Below are positions 7,604 through 14,699 of a stretch of DNA of 20,362 bases, one piece after another. The first letter of the stretch is position 1. Every line of letters starts with the position of its first letter. The position numbers and the translations under genes are program-made. Under the pieces are notes generated by a model. The model searched no databases. It had not been told where the DNA came from and was given only the letters and a program-made list of their open reading frames with translations. Origin of the DNA: Muribaculaceae bacterium (GTDB lineage: Bacteria > Bacteroidota > Bacteroidia > Bacteroidales > Muribaculaceae); NCBI GenBank assembly GCA_009775355.1, contig VSPN01000051.1, positions 1-20,362 of the forward strand. Reading direction: 5' to 3'.

Positions 7604-8365
7604 TCATTTCGAGATGGAGCCGATAAATTCCTTGAGTCCGACTTTGGAATAATTGCCGAGTCTGACGGGCGACATTTCCGTTCCGCCCCACTTCACAGAG
7701 GTAAACTCAAGCGTGGCCTCGGTCTTTTTGCCGTTGCTGCGGTCAAGGGTAATATCGAGTTGTTCTCCGCGACCGGGATAGGAATATTCTATCGTGAGTG
7801 AGCCTTTGCCGGTCACTGCGCCCATCATGGCGAGTGTACGCCCCGCGGGACTGACCAAATAGCCGTAGTTGAACGGGAGCGTGCCGGGGTCTGTCTGCGG
7901 CACAATAATCCAGTTCCCCTCGCCGTCATCCCCGGCATCGACGACCGCACTGTTTTCCGCATCAAGTTCACCGGAACCCAGAACCGCCACCCTTGCCAGA
8001 AAGACGCTCTGCAGGTCAGACAGCATCGACGGCCACAGTTCGAAAAGGCTCTCGGCCGGTTCGGAGCAGTAGACACGCCGCATCTTGTTGACAACAAGAA
8101 CTTCATCGCGAGTGACATTGAGACGTCCCACCTCGCCGAGCAGCGGAGCTCGCACGGAAATCTGAAGCAGCGAGTCTCGCACCATATACATCTTGACAGA
8201 GGGAGACAATGGCAACCTGTCGCATTTTAGACGTCCGCTGAATTCCACCGACTGCCACGGCGTGTAACTTTCCACTATATTGTCGATAACGGCATCGAAT
8301 CCCTGTGCGTGTGCGTAAAGCGGCAACACGACAGCGGTGAAGACCGCCAATAAAAATCTTTTCAT
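7604..8365 (-). CDS. DUF4292 family exported protein
   Basis: This 253-residue protein has a signal peptide ending near Ala20 (Tyr-Ala-His-Ala-Gln) and no lipobox. The rest is beta-rich with the pattern of DUF4292 proteins: early Phe-Ser-Gly-Arg-Leu-Lys, then Arg-Asp-Ser-Leu-Leu-Gln-Ile-Ser-Val and Gly-Glu-Val-Gly-Arg-Leu-Asn-Val. Those strands recall the LolA/LolB lipoprotein-carrier fold, but that link is inference. The start codon overlaps the stop of the TPR gene by 4 bases (ATGA), which implies translational coupling. In Bacteroidota this family commonly sits between a TPR gene and an EnvC-like gene, as here. The molecular function is not established. Confidence 0.82.
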   Translation of the reverse strand: MKRFLLAVFTAVVLPLYAHAQGFDAVIDNIVESYTPWQSVEFSGRLKCDRLPLSPSVKMYMVRDSLLQISVRAPLLGEVGRLNVTRDEVLVVNKMRRVYCSEPAESLFELWPSMLSDLQSVFLARVAVLGSGELDAENSAVVDAGDDGEGNWIIVPQTDPGTLPFNYGYLVSPAGRTLAMMGAVTGKGSLTIEYSYPGRGEQLDITLDRSNGKKTEATLEFTSVKWGGTEMSPVRLGNYSKVGLKEFIGSISK

Positions 8366-10311
8366 TTCTTATGCTCGATTACCTGTTGCCCGGCATCCGC
8401 ACCACCTGCGTCAGACGCCGGAGAAACTGTCATTTCCTTCATTTTTGGTTCAGCATCCTTTATCTTCGAAATAGTGAGGCGATACGACTCCTCGTCTGTC
8501 TCTTTATTTTCCTCCTGTATAGCCACGGCCTCGCGCCATGCCTCGACAGCCTCTTCGAGACGGCCGTTGCGGGCAAGTATGTCTCCGAGATGGTCATAAA
8601 GTTCGGCCGACCGATAGTTCTCTTTCTTCGACTCCTCAAGAGCCCTGCGCTGCACTTCCTCCGCCTTTTCATAATTGCCGAGAAGATAGTTTATCCACGC
8701 ATATGTGTCGAGATATGTCGGATTGTCGGCATCCGCTCCCGATATGGACCGCTCGCTAAGCGAAAGAGCCTTGTCAAGGTCACCGCCGCCGGTACTCAGG
8801 AAATAGGCGTAATTGTTGAGAGCCATCGCATTGGAAGAATCGAGAGTTATGGCATTGTCGTATGCACGGTACGCTCTGGCTGGTTCCGCGCCCATCTGAT
8901 ACACGTCGCCGAGCGAAGTGAACAGACGGCTCATCATGTCGAGCTGGGCCATCGTTATGTCGGGGCGCACATCGCTCAGGGTCAGAAGACTGTCGGTCGC
9001 GAGTCCTGGCTGTATCGAATCGATCATCTCACGGTATGCTCCTGAAGCGATGTCGTATCTTTTGGCCATCTGCGCCACCGAGGCATAATACATTTTGAGA
9101 TTACCGTCAGGAACAATGTGCGTTTTCGCCTTCTCATATGTCTCAAGGCTTCTTTCGGGATCGCCTCCGGCGGCCTGATAGGTCATAAGCTGTCCCCAGT
9201 AAACGGAGTTTGTCGGGTCAAGATCGAGAGCGTATGAGATCTGTTCCTCGGCATCCTTGAAGTCCTGCTTAGCAGCACTGTAACGGGCGGCGAGGTCAAG
9301 CACCCTCGGCTCGTGGGGATACTGGTTGTGAAGCACGGCAAAAAGGTGGTCGCCCCTCTGTGTGTCGCCGCTGTCGGTCATGAGCGTATGGAGATACTGG
9401 GCCACAAGATCCGACTTCTGGTCGATGTCGAGATCTTCTGTAAGCAACACTTCATACATCTTGTTGTCGTAGGCCGTCGAATCGCCCGTCTGCTGATAAT
9501 ACCCTGCAAGAGCCAGCTTGGCCGCTCCTGACTCCGGATCGAGCATTTCCGCCTCCTTGTAATATATGAGTGCCGAATCGGGCATGGCGATTATGTCGAA
9601 CACGTTTCCCTTAAGAATGCGGTAGGCCGGAGAGACGGGGTCTGTGGCAACAAGGCGCGACACCTCGCGTATCGCGCCGACCGTATCCTTGTCGGCGAGC
9701 AGGAATGAGAGTTTGCGTGTCGTGACCTGGGGCTGCAGCCCCTCGGCCTTCTCATAGCGGTCGATAGAGCCTATGGCGTTGCCCAGATCGCCGGCGCGGG
9801 CGTAGACTTCGGATAGCTGCATGAGAATGCCTGTCGTCGCGGGGTGATAGCCATAGGCACGTTCAAGAACGCGCACAGCCTCTTCGGTGTGTCCGAGCTG
9901 GCCGGCCACATATCCGTAATACTGCGACTCATAGACATCTTCGGGATACTTGTCGACATACTGCCGCAACATCGACAGCGACCGGTCGAGCTCGACATCG
10001 CTCTGCAGAGTGTCAAGACCTATCGAGAGTCTGCGCGTGCCGAATACCGAGGCCGCCTCCTCGTATCCGGGATCGGCGGCATATGCTTTCTTGAAATACT
10101 CATAGGCCGCGTCCTCATGTCCCTGAGCCTGCTCGACAATACCGGCAGAATAGTAGTATGAAGCCTTGGCGCGGGCCGCACCGACGGCTTCACGAGGGCG
10201 GGCCGGCGAAGACCCCTGGGCCATTGTCATAAGGGCTGCCGCCAGAACCAATCCGAACAGAGCCACAGTCTTCGGAAGCAGGCATATCTTTGTTCTTTTC
10301 TTCAATTTCAA
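8362..10311 (-). CDS. Exported tetratricopeptide-repeat protein
   Basis: This is a 649-residue protein with a basic n-region and hydrophobic core (residues ~1-31, ending Ala-Gln-Gly) and then TPR helices to about residue 620. Clear TPR units include the Tyr-Glu-Tyr-Phe-Lys-Lys-Ala-Tyr motif near 70, a unit near 150-185, and a C-terminal set with Ala-Leu-Asn-Asn-Tyr-Ala-Tyr and Leu-Tyr-Asp-His-Leu-Gly-Asp. No enzyme motif is visible, so it is probably a periplasmic or outer-membrane-associated scaffold. It lies 21 bases after dut and overlaps the DUF4292 gene by 4 bases. Because it is fixed next to DUF4292 and EnvC-like genes, a shared envelope-assembly role is a fair guess. Confidence 0.82.
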   Translation of the reverse strand: MKLKKRTKICLLPKTVALFGLVLAAALMTMAQGSSPARPREAVGAARAKASYYYSAGIVEQAQGHEDAAYEYFKKAYAADPGYEEAASVFGTRRLSIGLDTLQSDVELDRSLSMLRQYVDKYPEDVYESQYYGYVAGQLGHTEEAVRVLERAYGYHPATTGILMQLSEVYARAGDLGNAIGSIDRYEKAEGLQPQVTTRKLSFLLADKDTVGAIREVSRLVATDPVSPAYRILKGNVFDIIAMPDSALIYYKEAEMLDPESGAAKLALAGYYQQTGDSTAYDNKMYEVLLTEDLDIDQKSDLVAQYLHTLMTDSGDTQRGDHLFAVLHNQYPHEPRVLDLAARYSAAKQDFKDAEEQISYALDLDPTNSVYWGQLMTYQAAGGDPERSLETYEKAKTHIVPDGNLKMYYASVAQMAKRYDIASGAYREMIDSIQPGLATDSLLTLSDVRPDITMAQLDMMSRLFTSLGDVYQMGAEPARAYRAYDNAITLDSSNAMALNNYAYFLSTGGGDLDKALSLSERSISGADADNPTYLDTYAWINYLLGNYEKAEEVQRRALEESKKENYRSAELYDHLGDILARNGRLEEAVEAWREAVAIQEENKETDEESYRLTISKIKDAEPKMKEMTVSPASDAGGADAGQQVIEHKK

Positions 10312-10332
10312 CAGTTTTAACAGAAAGGGGGC

Positions 10333-10779
10333 TTAATTTATTCCGGTATGGCCGAAAGCACCGTCTTCGCGCCTGGTACGGTCGAGTTCGCCGGTCTCCT
10401 CCCAAGTCACACGGGAATACTGTTTGACCACCATCTGACATATGCGGTCGCCGTCATTGACGGTGAAGTCGTTCTCGCCGAGGTTTATGAGTATTATGCC
10501 GATCTCGCCGCGGTAGTCGGCGTCGATGGTTCCTGGAGCATTCGCTATTGTCATGCCGTAATTGAGAGCCATGCCGCTTCTGGGACGTATCTGACATTCA
10601 TAGCCCGAGGGAAGCTGCATGTACAGGCCCGTGGGTATCAAAGCACGCTGCAGCGGCTTCAGAGTCACGGAGCCCTCCGGAAGATAAGCTCTGACATCCA
10701 TGCCTGCTGCCTCGAACGTGCCGTAAGCCGGAAGAGGATGATGGCTGCGGTTGATCACTTTTATTCTGACTTTGTCCAT
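10333..10779 (-). CDS. dut: dUTP diphosphatase (dUTPase)
   Basis: This 148-residue enzyme hydrolyses dUTP to dUMP and pyrophosphate. It keeps uracil out of DNA and supplies dUMP for thymidylate. All five trimeric-dUTPase motifs are present: AGMDVRA (25-31), RPRSGMAL (65-72), APGTIDADYRGEIGI (81-95, with the uracil-pocket and catalytic Asp), GDRICQMVV (110-118), and the C-terminal Arg-Glu-Asp-Gly-Ala-Phe-Gly-His-Thr-Gly (137-146). Length is normal for the family. It is the first gene of the five-gene minus-strand operon. A terminator separates it from the ferredoxin gene upstream, and an unusual palindrome lies just before its start. Confidence 0.97.
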   Translation of the reverse strand: MDKVRIKVINRSHHPLPAYGTFEAAGMDVRAYLPEGSVTLKPLQRALIPTGLYMQLPSGYECQIRPRSGMALNYGMTIANAPGTIDADYRGEIGIILINLGENDFTVNDGDRICQMVVKQYSRVTWEETGELDRTRREDGAFGHTGIN

Positions 10780-10786
10780 ATATTGA

Positions 10787-10818
10787 GTTGTCTTGAGTTC
10801 ATTGTCTTATAAGACAAC
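10787..10818 (-). promoter_or_regulatory. Palindromic operator or leader hairpin before dut
   Basis: TTGTCTTATAAGACAA (10802-10817) is a perfect 16-base palindrome. A third half-site, GTTGTCTT, lies at 10787-10794 and can also pair with AAGACAAC at 10811-10818. The block lies 8-39 bases before the dut start. Alternative pairing among three half-sites suits either a repressor operator or a leader structure affecting the start region. No TAnnTTTG box is visible beside it, so the operon promoter remains unplaced. Confidence 0.5.
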
Positions 10819-10841
10819 GCCGGGCAGGGGCTGGTTGTTAT

Positions 10842-10876
10842 AAAAAAATATGGCTGTCCTTTGAAAAGACAGCCAT
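10842..10876 (-). terminator. Rho-independent terminator of the ferredoxin gene
   Basis: ATGGCTGTC (10850-10858) pairs with GACAGCCAT (10868-10876). Read on the minus strand, the stem is followed by a run of seven Ts. It begins 22 bases after the ferredoxin stop and separates that gene from the dut operon. Confidence 0.88.
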
Positions 10877-10897
10877 TATTTCCGTTGACATCCGGTG

Positions 10898-11065
10898 TCA
10901 GCCCTCCTCGATAGCGTCGTTGGGGCATACAGATGCGCAGCTGCCGCAGCTGATGCATGTATCGGGATCGATCTTGTAGATATCGCCTGCTGAGATTGCC
11001 TCTACCGGGCATACCGACTCGCATGTGCCGCATGCGATGCATTTGTCTGTAATTACGTAAGCCAT
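10898..11065 (-). CDS. Small 2[4Fe-4S] ferredoxin
   Basis: This 55-residue protein starts Met-Ala-Tyr-Val-Ile-Thr and carries two CxxCxxCxxxCP motifs: Cys9, 12, 15, 19 with Pro20, and Cys37, 40, 43, 47 with Pro48. The internal two-fold symmetry and length are those of bacterial (clostridial-type) 2[4Fe-4S] ferredoxins. These are soluble low-potential electron carriers for partners such as pyruvate:ferredoxin oxidoreductase or hydrogenases. It has its own promoter and terminator, so it is a single-gene transcript. It is easily missed because of its size. No partner enzyme is in the window. Confidence 0.95.
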   Translation of the reverse strand: MAYVITDKCIACGTCESVCPVEAISAGDIYKIDPDTCISCGSCASVCPNDAIEEG

Positions 11066-11105
11066 GATTTTTAAGTTTAGATTTGGTTAAAAAAGATATT
11101 TCGTA

Positions 11106-11136
11106 CAAAATTAAGCCTATTTCTCCATTCTTCCAA
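11106..11136 (-). promoter_or_regulatory. Bacteroidota promoter for the ferredoxin gene
   Basis: On the minus strand a TTG (11134-11136) is followed after 20 bases by TAATTTTG (11106-11113), an exact TAnnTTTG box. The leader to the ATG at 11065 would be about 35 bases and is A/T-rich. Confidence 0.7.
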
Positions 11137-11167
11137 CTTTAGGGCGCAATTTATTTCGACTTTTTTT

Positions 11168-11175
11168 TAATTTTG
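11168..11175 (+). promoter_or_regulatory. Bacteroidota -7 element for the glycosyltransferase gene
   Basis: TAATTTTG matches TAnnTTTG exactly and follows a run of eight Ts. No convincing -33 TTTG lies at the expected distance. With the ferredoxin promoter it makes a compact divergent promoter region between 11066 and 11195. Confidence 0.55.
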
Positions 11176-11195
11176 TAGAAAAATCAAGTTACCAT

Positions 11196-11936
11196 ATGGA
11201 GACAACGCCCCTCATAACGATAATAACGATCACCTACAACGCAGGTAAAACGATATCGCCGACACTTATGTCTGTCGCAAGCCAGACATTCCGGAATTTC
11301 GAGCATATCATAGTGGATGGAGCATCTGGCGACAACACGCTTTCAATTGCCCGGAGTTATCCGGAAACCCGCATATTGAGCGAAAAAGACAACGGTCTCT
11401 ATGATGCCATGAACAAAGGGATAAGACTCGCCAGGGGGAAGTATCTTCTCTTTCTCAACGCCGGCGACACATTCCACTCCAAAGATATTCTTGCGGCATA
11501 TGCCGCAAGAGCCCGCAGAGGCGACGACATAATTTACGCCGACACAGTTATCGTAGACTCGGCCAGACACATAATCGGGCGGAGACACCTCACCGCGCCT
11601 GCCTCGCTGACATTCGAATCATTTGCCAGGGGGATGCTGGTGTGCCACCAGGCGTTCATGGTGCGCCGTGAGATCGCACCTGACTATGATCTGCAATATC
11701 GCTTCTCGGCCGACTACGACTGGACCGTACGCTGCATCAAAAACGCCGACCCGCGCAGATGCTTCAACCTCGACATGATCGCCATAGACTACCTTTCCGA
11801 CGGTCTCACCGACAGAAACAAGCTCCGCTCTCTGCGAGAGCGATACCGCATCATGACAAGGCATTACGGAGCCGTCCGAACTCTTGTCAACCACGTCGGA
11901 TTCATTTTCCGGGCTCTCGGACGCAGGCTGCGCTAA
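11196..11936 (+). CDS. Family 2 glycosyltransferase, WcaE-like
   Basis: This 246-residue GT-A fold protein has no membrane segments. It begins with the nucleotide-sugar strand Ile-Thr-Ile-Ile-Thr-Ile-Thr-Tyr-Asn-Ala (7-16). Then come DGAS (41-44), SEKDNGLYDAMNKG (62-75), the NAGD sugar-nucleotide/metal motif (88-91, in place of a plain DxD), HQAF (152-155) and FSADYDW (171-177). This order is typical of the colanic-acid WcaE-like branch of GT2. It would transfer a sugar from a nucleotide donor during surface polysaccharide or glycolipid synthesis; donor and acceptor cannot be read from sequence. It stands alone between the ferredoxin and the Crp-like gene, with its own promoter. No clear terminator was seen after it. 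Confidence 0.87.
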   Translation: METTPLITIITITYNAGKTISPTLMSVASQTFRNFEHIIVDGASGDNTLSIARSYPETRILSEKDNGLYDAMNKGIRLARGKYLLFLNAGDTFHSKDILAAYAARARRGDDIIYADTVIVDSARHIIGRRHLTAPASLTFESFARGMLVCHQAFMVRREIAPDYDLQYRFSADYDWTVRCIKNADPRRCFNLDMIAIDYLSDGLTDRNKLRSLRERYRIMTRHYGAVRTLVNHVGFIFRALGRRLR

Positions 11937-12015
11937 TCCGCCACTGCCGCATACAGCCCGGATCCTCATGACAGGCGACACCACCCCGCAAAGCGACTTG
12001 TATAAAAAACAGACA

Positions 12016-12047
12016 TTTGCATTTGCACTATAAATTTTATATCTTTG
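12016..12047 (+). promoter_or_regulatory. Near-ideal Bacteroidota promoter of the Crp-like gene
   Basis: TTTG (12016-12019), 20 bases, then TATCTTTG (12040-12047) match the Bacteroidota -33/-7 consensus. The -33 element sits in a short direct repeat (ATTTGC at 12015-12020 and 12021-12026). The leader to ATG 12078 would be about 24 bases. Confidence 0.8.
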
Positions 12048-12077
12048 TAACGGTTTATAATTCGGGACATTTACGGG

Positions 12078-12737
12078 ATGATGGAAGAACTTAAACGACT
12101 GCTCAACCAGGAGTGCGACCGCACTCTCGACAGCGAGGAATGGGACTCGCTTTTCAGCCTTGCCACAGAGATCGAGCTGCAGAAAGGAGAGGTGCTGATA
12201 AGTCCGGGCGAGATCAGACCTGATGTCTATATTGTCAAGGAGGGAATAATGAGAGGAGTTGACTTCAACGGCAGCCAGGAACGGACTTTCAGTTTTGGGC
12301 TTCCGGGCACAATATTCAACTCCAGATTTTCGTTTTACCGCAGACTACCGTCTTATTACCAGATCGAGGCCTGCTGCCGCAGCGTTGTTCTCCAGATATC
12401 GAGAGAAGACTATATCGCGCTGACAGACAGAAGCCATCCGTTTGCAGTCTGGGCCCTGCATTACGCCTGGTATGAACAGTATCTTGAAGAGAACAGGGAG
12501 TCTACAGTCCATAACGGCACAGCCAAAGAACGATATCTGCACATGCTCAAGACAAGACCTATGATTGTAAAAGGAGTATCGCAACGCGTCCTCGCCTCAT
12601 ATCTCGGCGTCACACCCGAATACCTATGCCGCGTCAAGGCGAGCATTCTACGCGAAGAACTTAATAACAAGAAAAACAGTCACGACATACAGGCGTCCGA
12701 CTACGTGTCGCCGCCAGACGCCCAAGAAATATCCTGA
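12078..12737 (+). CDS. Crp/Fnr family transcriptional regulator
   Basis: This 219-residue regulator has an N-terminal cyclic-nucleotide-binding-type beta-barrel (~20-110, with Leu-Gln-Lys-Gly-Glu-Val-Leu-Ile-Ser-Pro-Gly and Tyr-Ile-Val-Lys-Glu-Gly). A dimer helix (~120-140) and a C-terminal winged helix-turn-helix follow, the latter centred on VSQRVLASYLGVTPEYLCRV (167-186). There is no Cys cluster near the N-terminus like that of Fnr, so it is unlikely to be an iron-sulfur oxygen sensor. The phosphate-binding Arg-Ser region of true cAMP receptors is not obvious either. The last ~20 residues look disordered. ATG codons at 12078 and 12081 are both possible; the difference is one residue. It precedes the three-gene secreted-protein block by 213 bases and may regulate it; that is inference from position. 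Confidence 0.88.
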   Translation: MMEELKRLLNQECDRTLDSEEWDSLFSLATEIELQKGEVLISPGEIRPDVYIVKEGIMRGVDFNGSQERTFSFGLPGTIFNSRFSFYRRLPSYYQIEACCRSVVLQISREDYIALTDRSHPFAVWALHYAWYEQYLEENRESTVHNGTAKERYLHMLKTRPMIVKGVSQRVLASYLGVTPEYLCRVKASILREELNNKKNSHDIQASDYVSPPDAQEIS

Positions 12738-12787
12738 CCGGAACATATTTCTTAAACTATGTCAATATCCGTTTTTATCCCCGACTA

Positions 12788-12795
12788 TAAATTTG
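12788..12795 (+). promoter_or_regulatory. Possible -7 element for the M6 protease gene
   Basis: TAAATTTG matches TAnnTTTG exactly, but no -33 TTTG was found 19-20 bases upstream. If used, the mRNA would carry a leader of about 150 bases before ATG 12951. That is long for this window and would contain the 12864-12888 hairpin. Confidence 0.45.
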
Positions 12796-12863
12796 TAGCC
12801 GGAGATTGGCAATATGTCATGTCTTCAACTTTCCCGCAAACCATTTTGAAAACCATCAGCCGT

Positions 12864-12888
12864 AAATGCTGCAACAAAAGCAGCATTT
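12864..12888 (+). promoter_or_regulatory. Leader hairpin between the Crp-like and M6 genes
   Basis: AAATGCTGC (12864-12872) pairs perfectly with GCAGCATTT (12880-12888) around the 7-base loop AACAAAA. Only a T-poor tail (TGTGAAAG) follows, so a strong terminator is unlikely. A smaller hairpin, TCCGG/CCGGA, follows at 12899-12914. Either a weak terminator of the Crp-like gene or a structured 5' leader of the protease gene is possible. The rest of 12738-12950 shows no gene. Confidence 0.5.
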
Positions 12889-12950
12889 TGTGAAAGCGTC
12901 CGGAGCAAACCGGAAATAGAGCGACAACAACATCGAAAGAAATATACAAC

Positions 12951-14666
12951 ATGCAAAGACTAACTACATTCCTCAACTGCCTCCTGCTCGGAATCATGAT
13001 GGTTCTGGCAGTTCCGGCCAAACCCGGAATCATGAGGCTGAAGCAACCCGACGGCAGCGTGGTCGAGGCCACCGTCATCGGTGACGAACATTTCCATTAT
13101 TACGAGACTCCGGCGGGCGAGATCCTCATGCGCGACAACAGCGGCATGCTTCGCCCGGCTACACTCACGGCAGAGGGCACGCTTGAGGCCCGCGGCGCGA
13201 TCACCGGCAATGCCACTCCGGCATCGGAGCGCACCGCCATACTCCGGGCTGTGGCCGAAATTGCCGGAAGAAAAGCCGAAACACGCCAGAACCGTATCTC
13301 TCCCAATCCGATCCAGCCCAAGTTCCCGACTACCGGGACAGTGACCGGTCTGATCCTTCTCGTCGAGTATCAGGACGTGAAACTCACTCCGGCGGCAACT
13401 CTTGAGCATTACGACCGGATATGCAACGAAGCAGGCTACAGGAGCGAAGCCACTCACGGAAGTGTGCTCGACTATTTCACAGCCCAGAGCAACGGACTGT
13501 TCACTCCCCGCTTCGACGTGTTCGGCCCACTGACCCTTCCCCATGACAGAGCTTACTACGGCATGGGCGACAACGGTCTGGTCAACCAGTTCCGCGATGC
13601 ATGTCTCGCCGCTGACGAGGCCGGACTGGACTTTTCAAAATACGACCTCGACGAAAACGGGTTCGTTGATTTTCTTTTTGTGATCTTTGCCGGACACGGC
13701 GAGGCTCAGGGAGGCCCGTTCGAATCCGTATGGCCGGCTATGATGGATCTTTCAGACTATGTATTTGACTATTTCGACGGTCTAAACCTCGGCGTGGCAG
13801 CATGTTCATGCGAGCTGAAGGGAGCATCGGGCACCAACCTCGACGGAGTGGGAACCATATGCCATGAATTCAGCCATATTCTCGGTCTTCCCGACATATA
13901 CGACACATCAAATCAGGGCGGACACGGCATGAGCCACTACGACATCATGGACATCGGCACATATAATGACGATCAGGTGACTCCCTCGGGATACACCGCA
14001 ATGGACAAGTACACGCTCGGATGGATCGAGCCTATCGTGCTTGAAGGCTCGATGAAGAATATCGAGTTGCGTCCGTTCGACGAAACTCATGAGGCCGCAT
14101 TCATAGTCAACCCTGCAAATCCCGACGAATACTATACTCTCGAGAACCGTCAGCAGCAGGGATGGGACAAAGGTATTCCCGGTCACGGCCTGGTCATAAC
14201 ATATTGCCACTATGACAAAAAACTCTGGAGCCGCAACACGGTCAACGCTGTGGCGGCAGGCTACGAGCATGTCGGCATCATGGCCGCCGACAACGTGTGG
14301 TCAGGCACCATCGCCGACGAGGCGGGAGACCCCTACCCCGGTCTGATGGGCAACACCTCGCTTTCGGCCAATAGCGTACCTGCCGCACGATGGATGTCTT
14401 CAGGCTCGGAAGTCCCTGTGGAATGGTCGATATCGAACATCCGCGAGGATGCCGACGGAACAATCACTTTCGATTTCGGCGACACAGCCGGCATCGGCGA
14501 CCTGCGTCAGGATATCGAGGACGTGTATGTGTCGGGCAACTCCATATCCGCACCCGAAGGATCGGAAATATATGACATATCAGGCCGCCAGACCGGCATG
14601 AGCGGACTCACGCCCGGCATATATATCGTGCGCACGCCTTCAGGATCGGTAAAGATCAGCATCTGA
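12951..14666 (+). CDS. Secreted M6 family metalloprotease with T9SS sorting tail
   Basis: This 571-residue protein has a signal peptide (~1-23, ending Val-Pro-Ala-Lys). A propeptide-like region follows (~25-125), with Lys-Gln-Pro-Asp-Gly-Ser and His-Phe-His-Tyr-Tyr-Glu-Thr, as at the front of many M6 proteases. The catalytic domain (~130-400) carries CHEFSHILGLPDIYD at 304-318: zinc ligands His305 and His309, catalytic Glu306, and the Gly-Leu-Pro-Asp-x-Tyr-Asp signature of the immune-inhibitor-A clan. A beta-rich domain follows. The last ~50 residues end in Ile-Tyr-Asp-Ile-Ser-Gly-Arg then Leu-Thr-Pro-Gly-Ile-Tyr-Ile-Val-Arg, the pattern of a type A T9SS C-terminal domain. It is expected to be exported, moved through the outer membrane and anchored or released. 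Relatives degrade host or environmental proteins. It is 33 bases upstream of the repeat-protein gene and likely cotranscribed with it. Confidence 0.9.
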   Translation: MQRLTTFLNCLLLGIMMVLAVPAKPGIMRLKQPDGSVVEATVIGDEHFHYYETPAGEILMRDNSGMLRPATLTAEGTLEARGAITGNATPASERTAILRAVAEIAGRKAETRQNRISPNPIQPKFPTTGTVTGLILLVEYQDVKLTPAATLEHYDRICNEAGYRSEATHGSVLDYFTAQSNGLFTPRFDVFGPLTLPHDRAYYGMGDNGLVNQFRDACLAADEAGLDFSKYDLDENGFVDFLFVIFAGHGEAQGGPFESVWPAMMDLSDYVFDYFDGLNLGVAACSCELKGASGTNLDGVGTICHEFSHILGLPDIYDTSNQGGHGMSHYDIMDIGTYNDDQVTPSGYTAMDKYTLGWIEPIVLEGSMKNIELRPFDETHEAAFIVNPANPDEYYTLENRQQQGWDKGIPGHGLVITYCHYDKKLWSRNTVNAVAAGYEHVGIMAADNVWSGTIADEAGDPYPGLMGNTSLSANSVPAARWMSSGSEVPVEWSISNIREDADGTITFDFGDTAGIGDLRQDIEDVYVSGNSISAPEGSEIYDISGRQTGMSGLTPGIYIVRTPSGSVKISI

Positions 14667-14699
14667 CAACTTCACTACCAAACATAAAACCCAACAATT

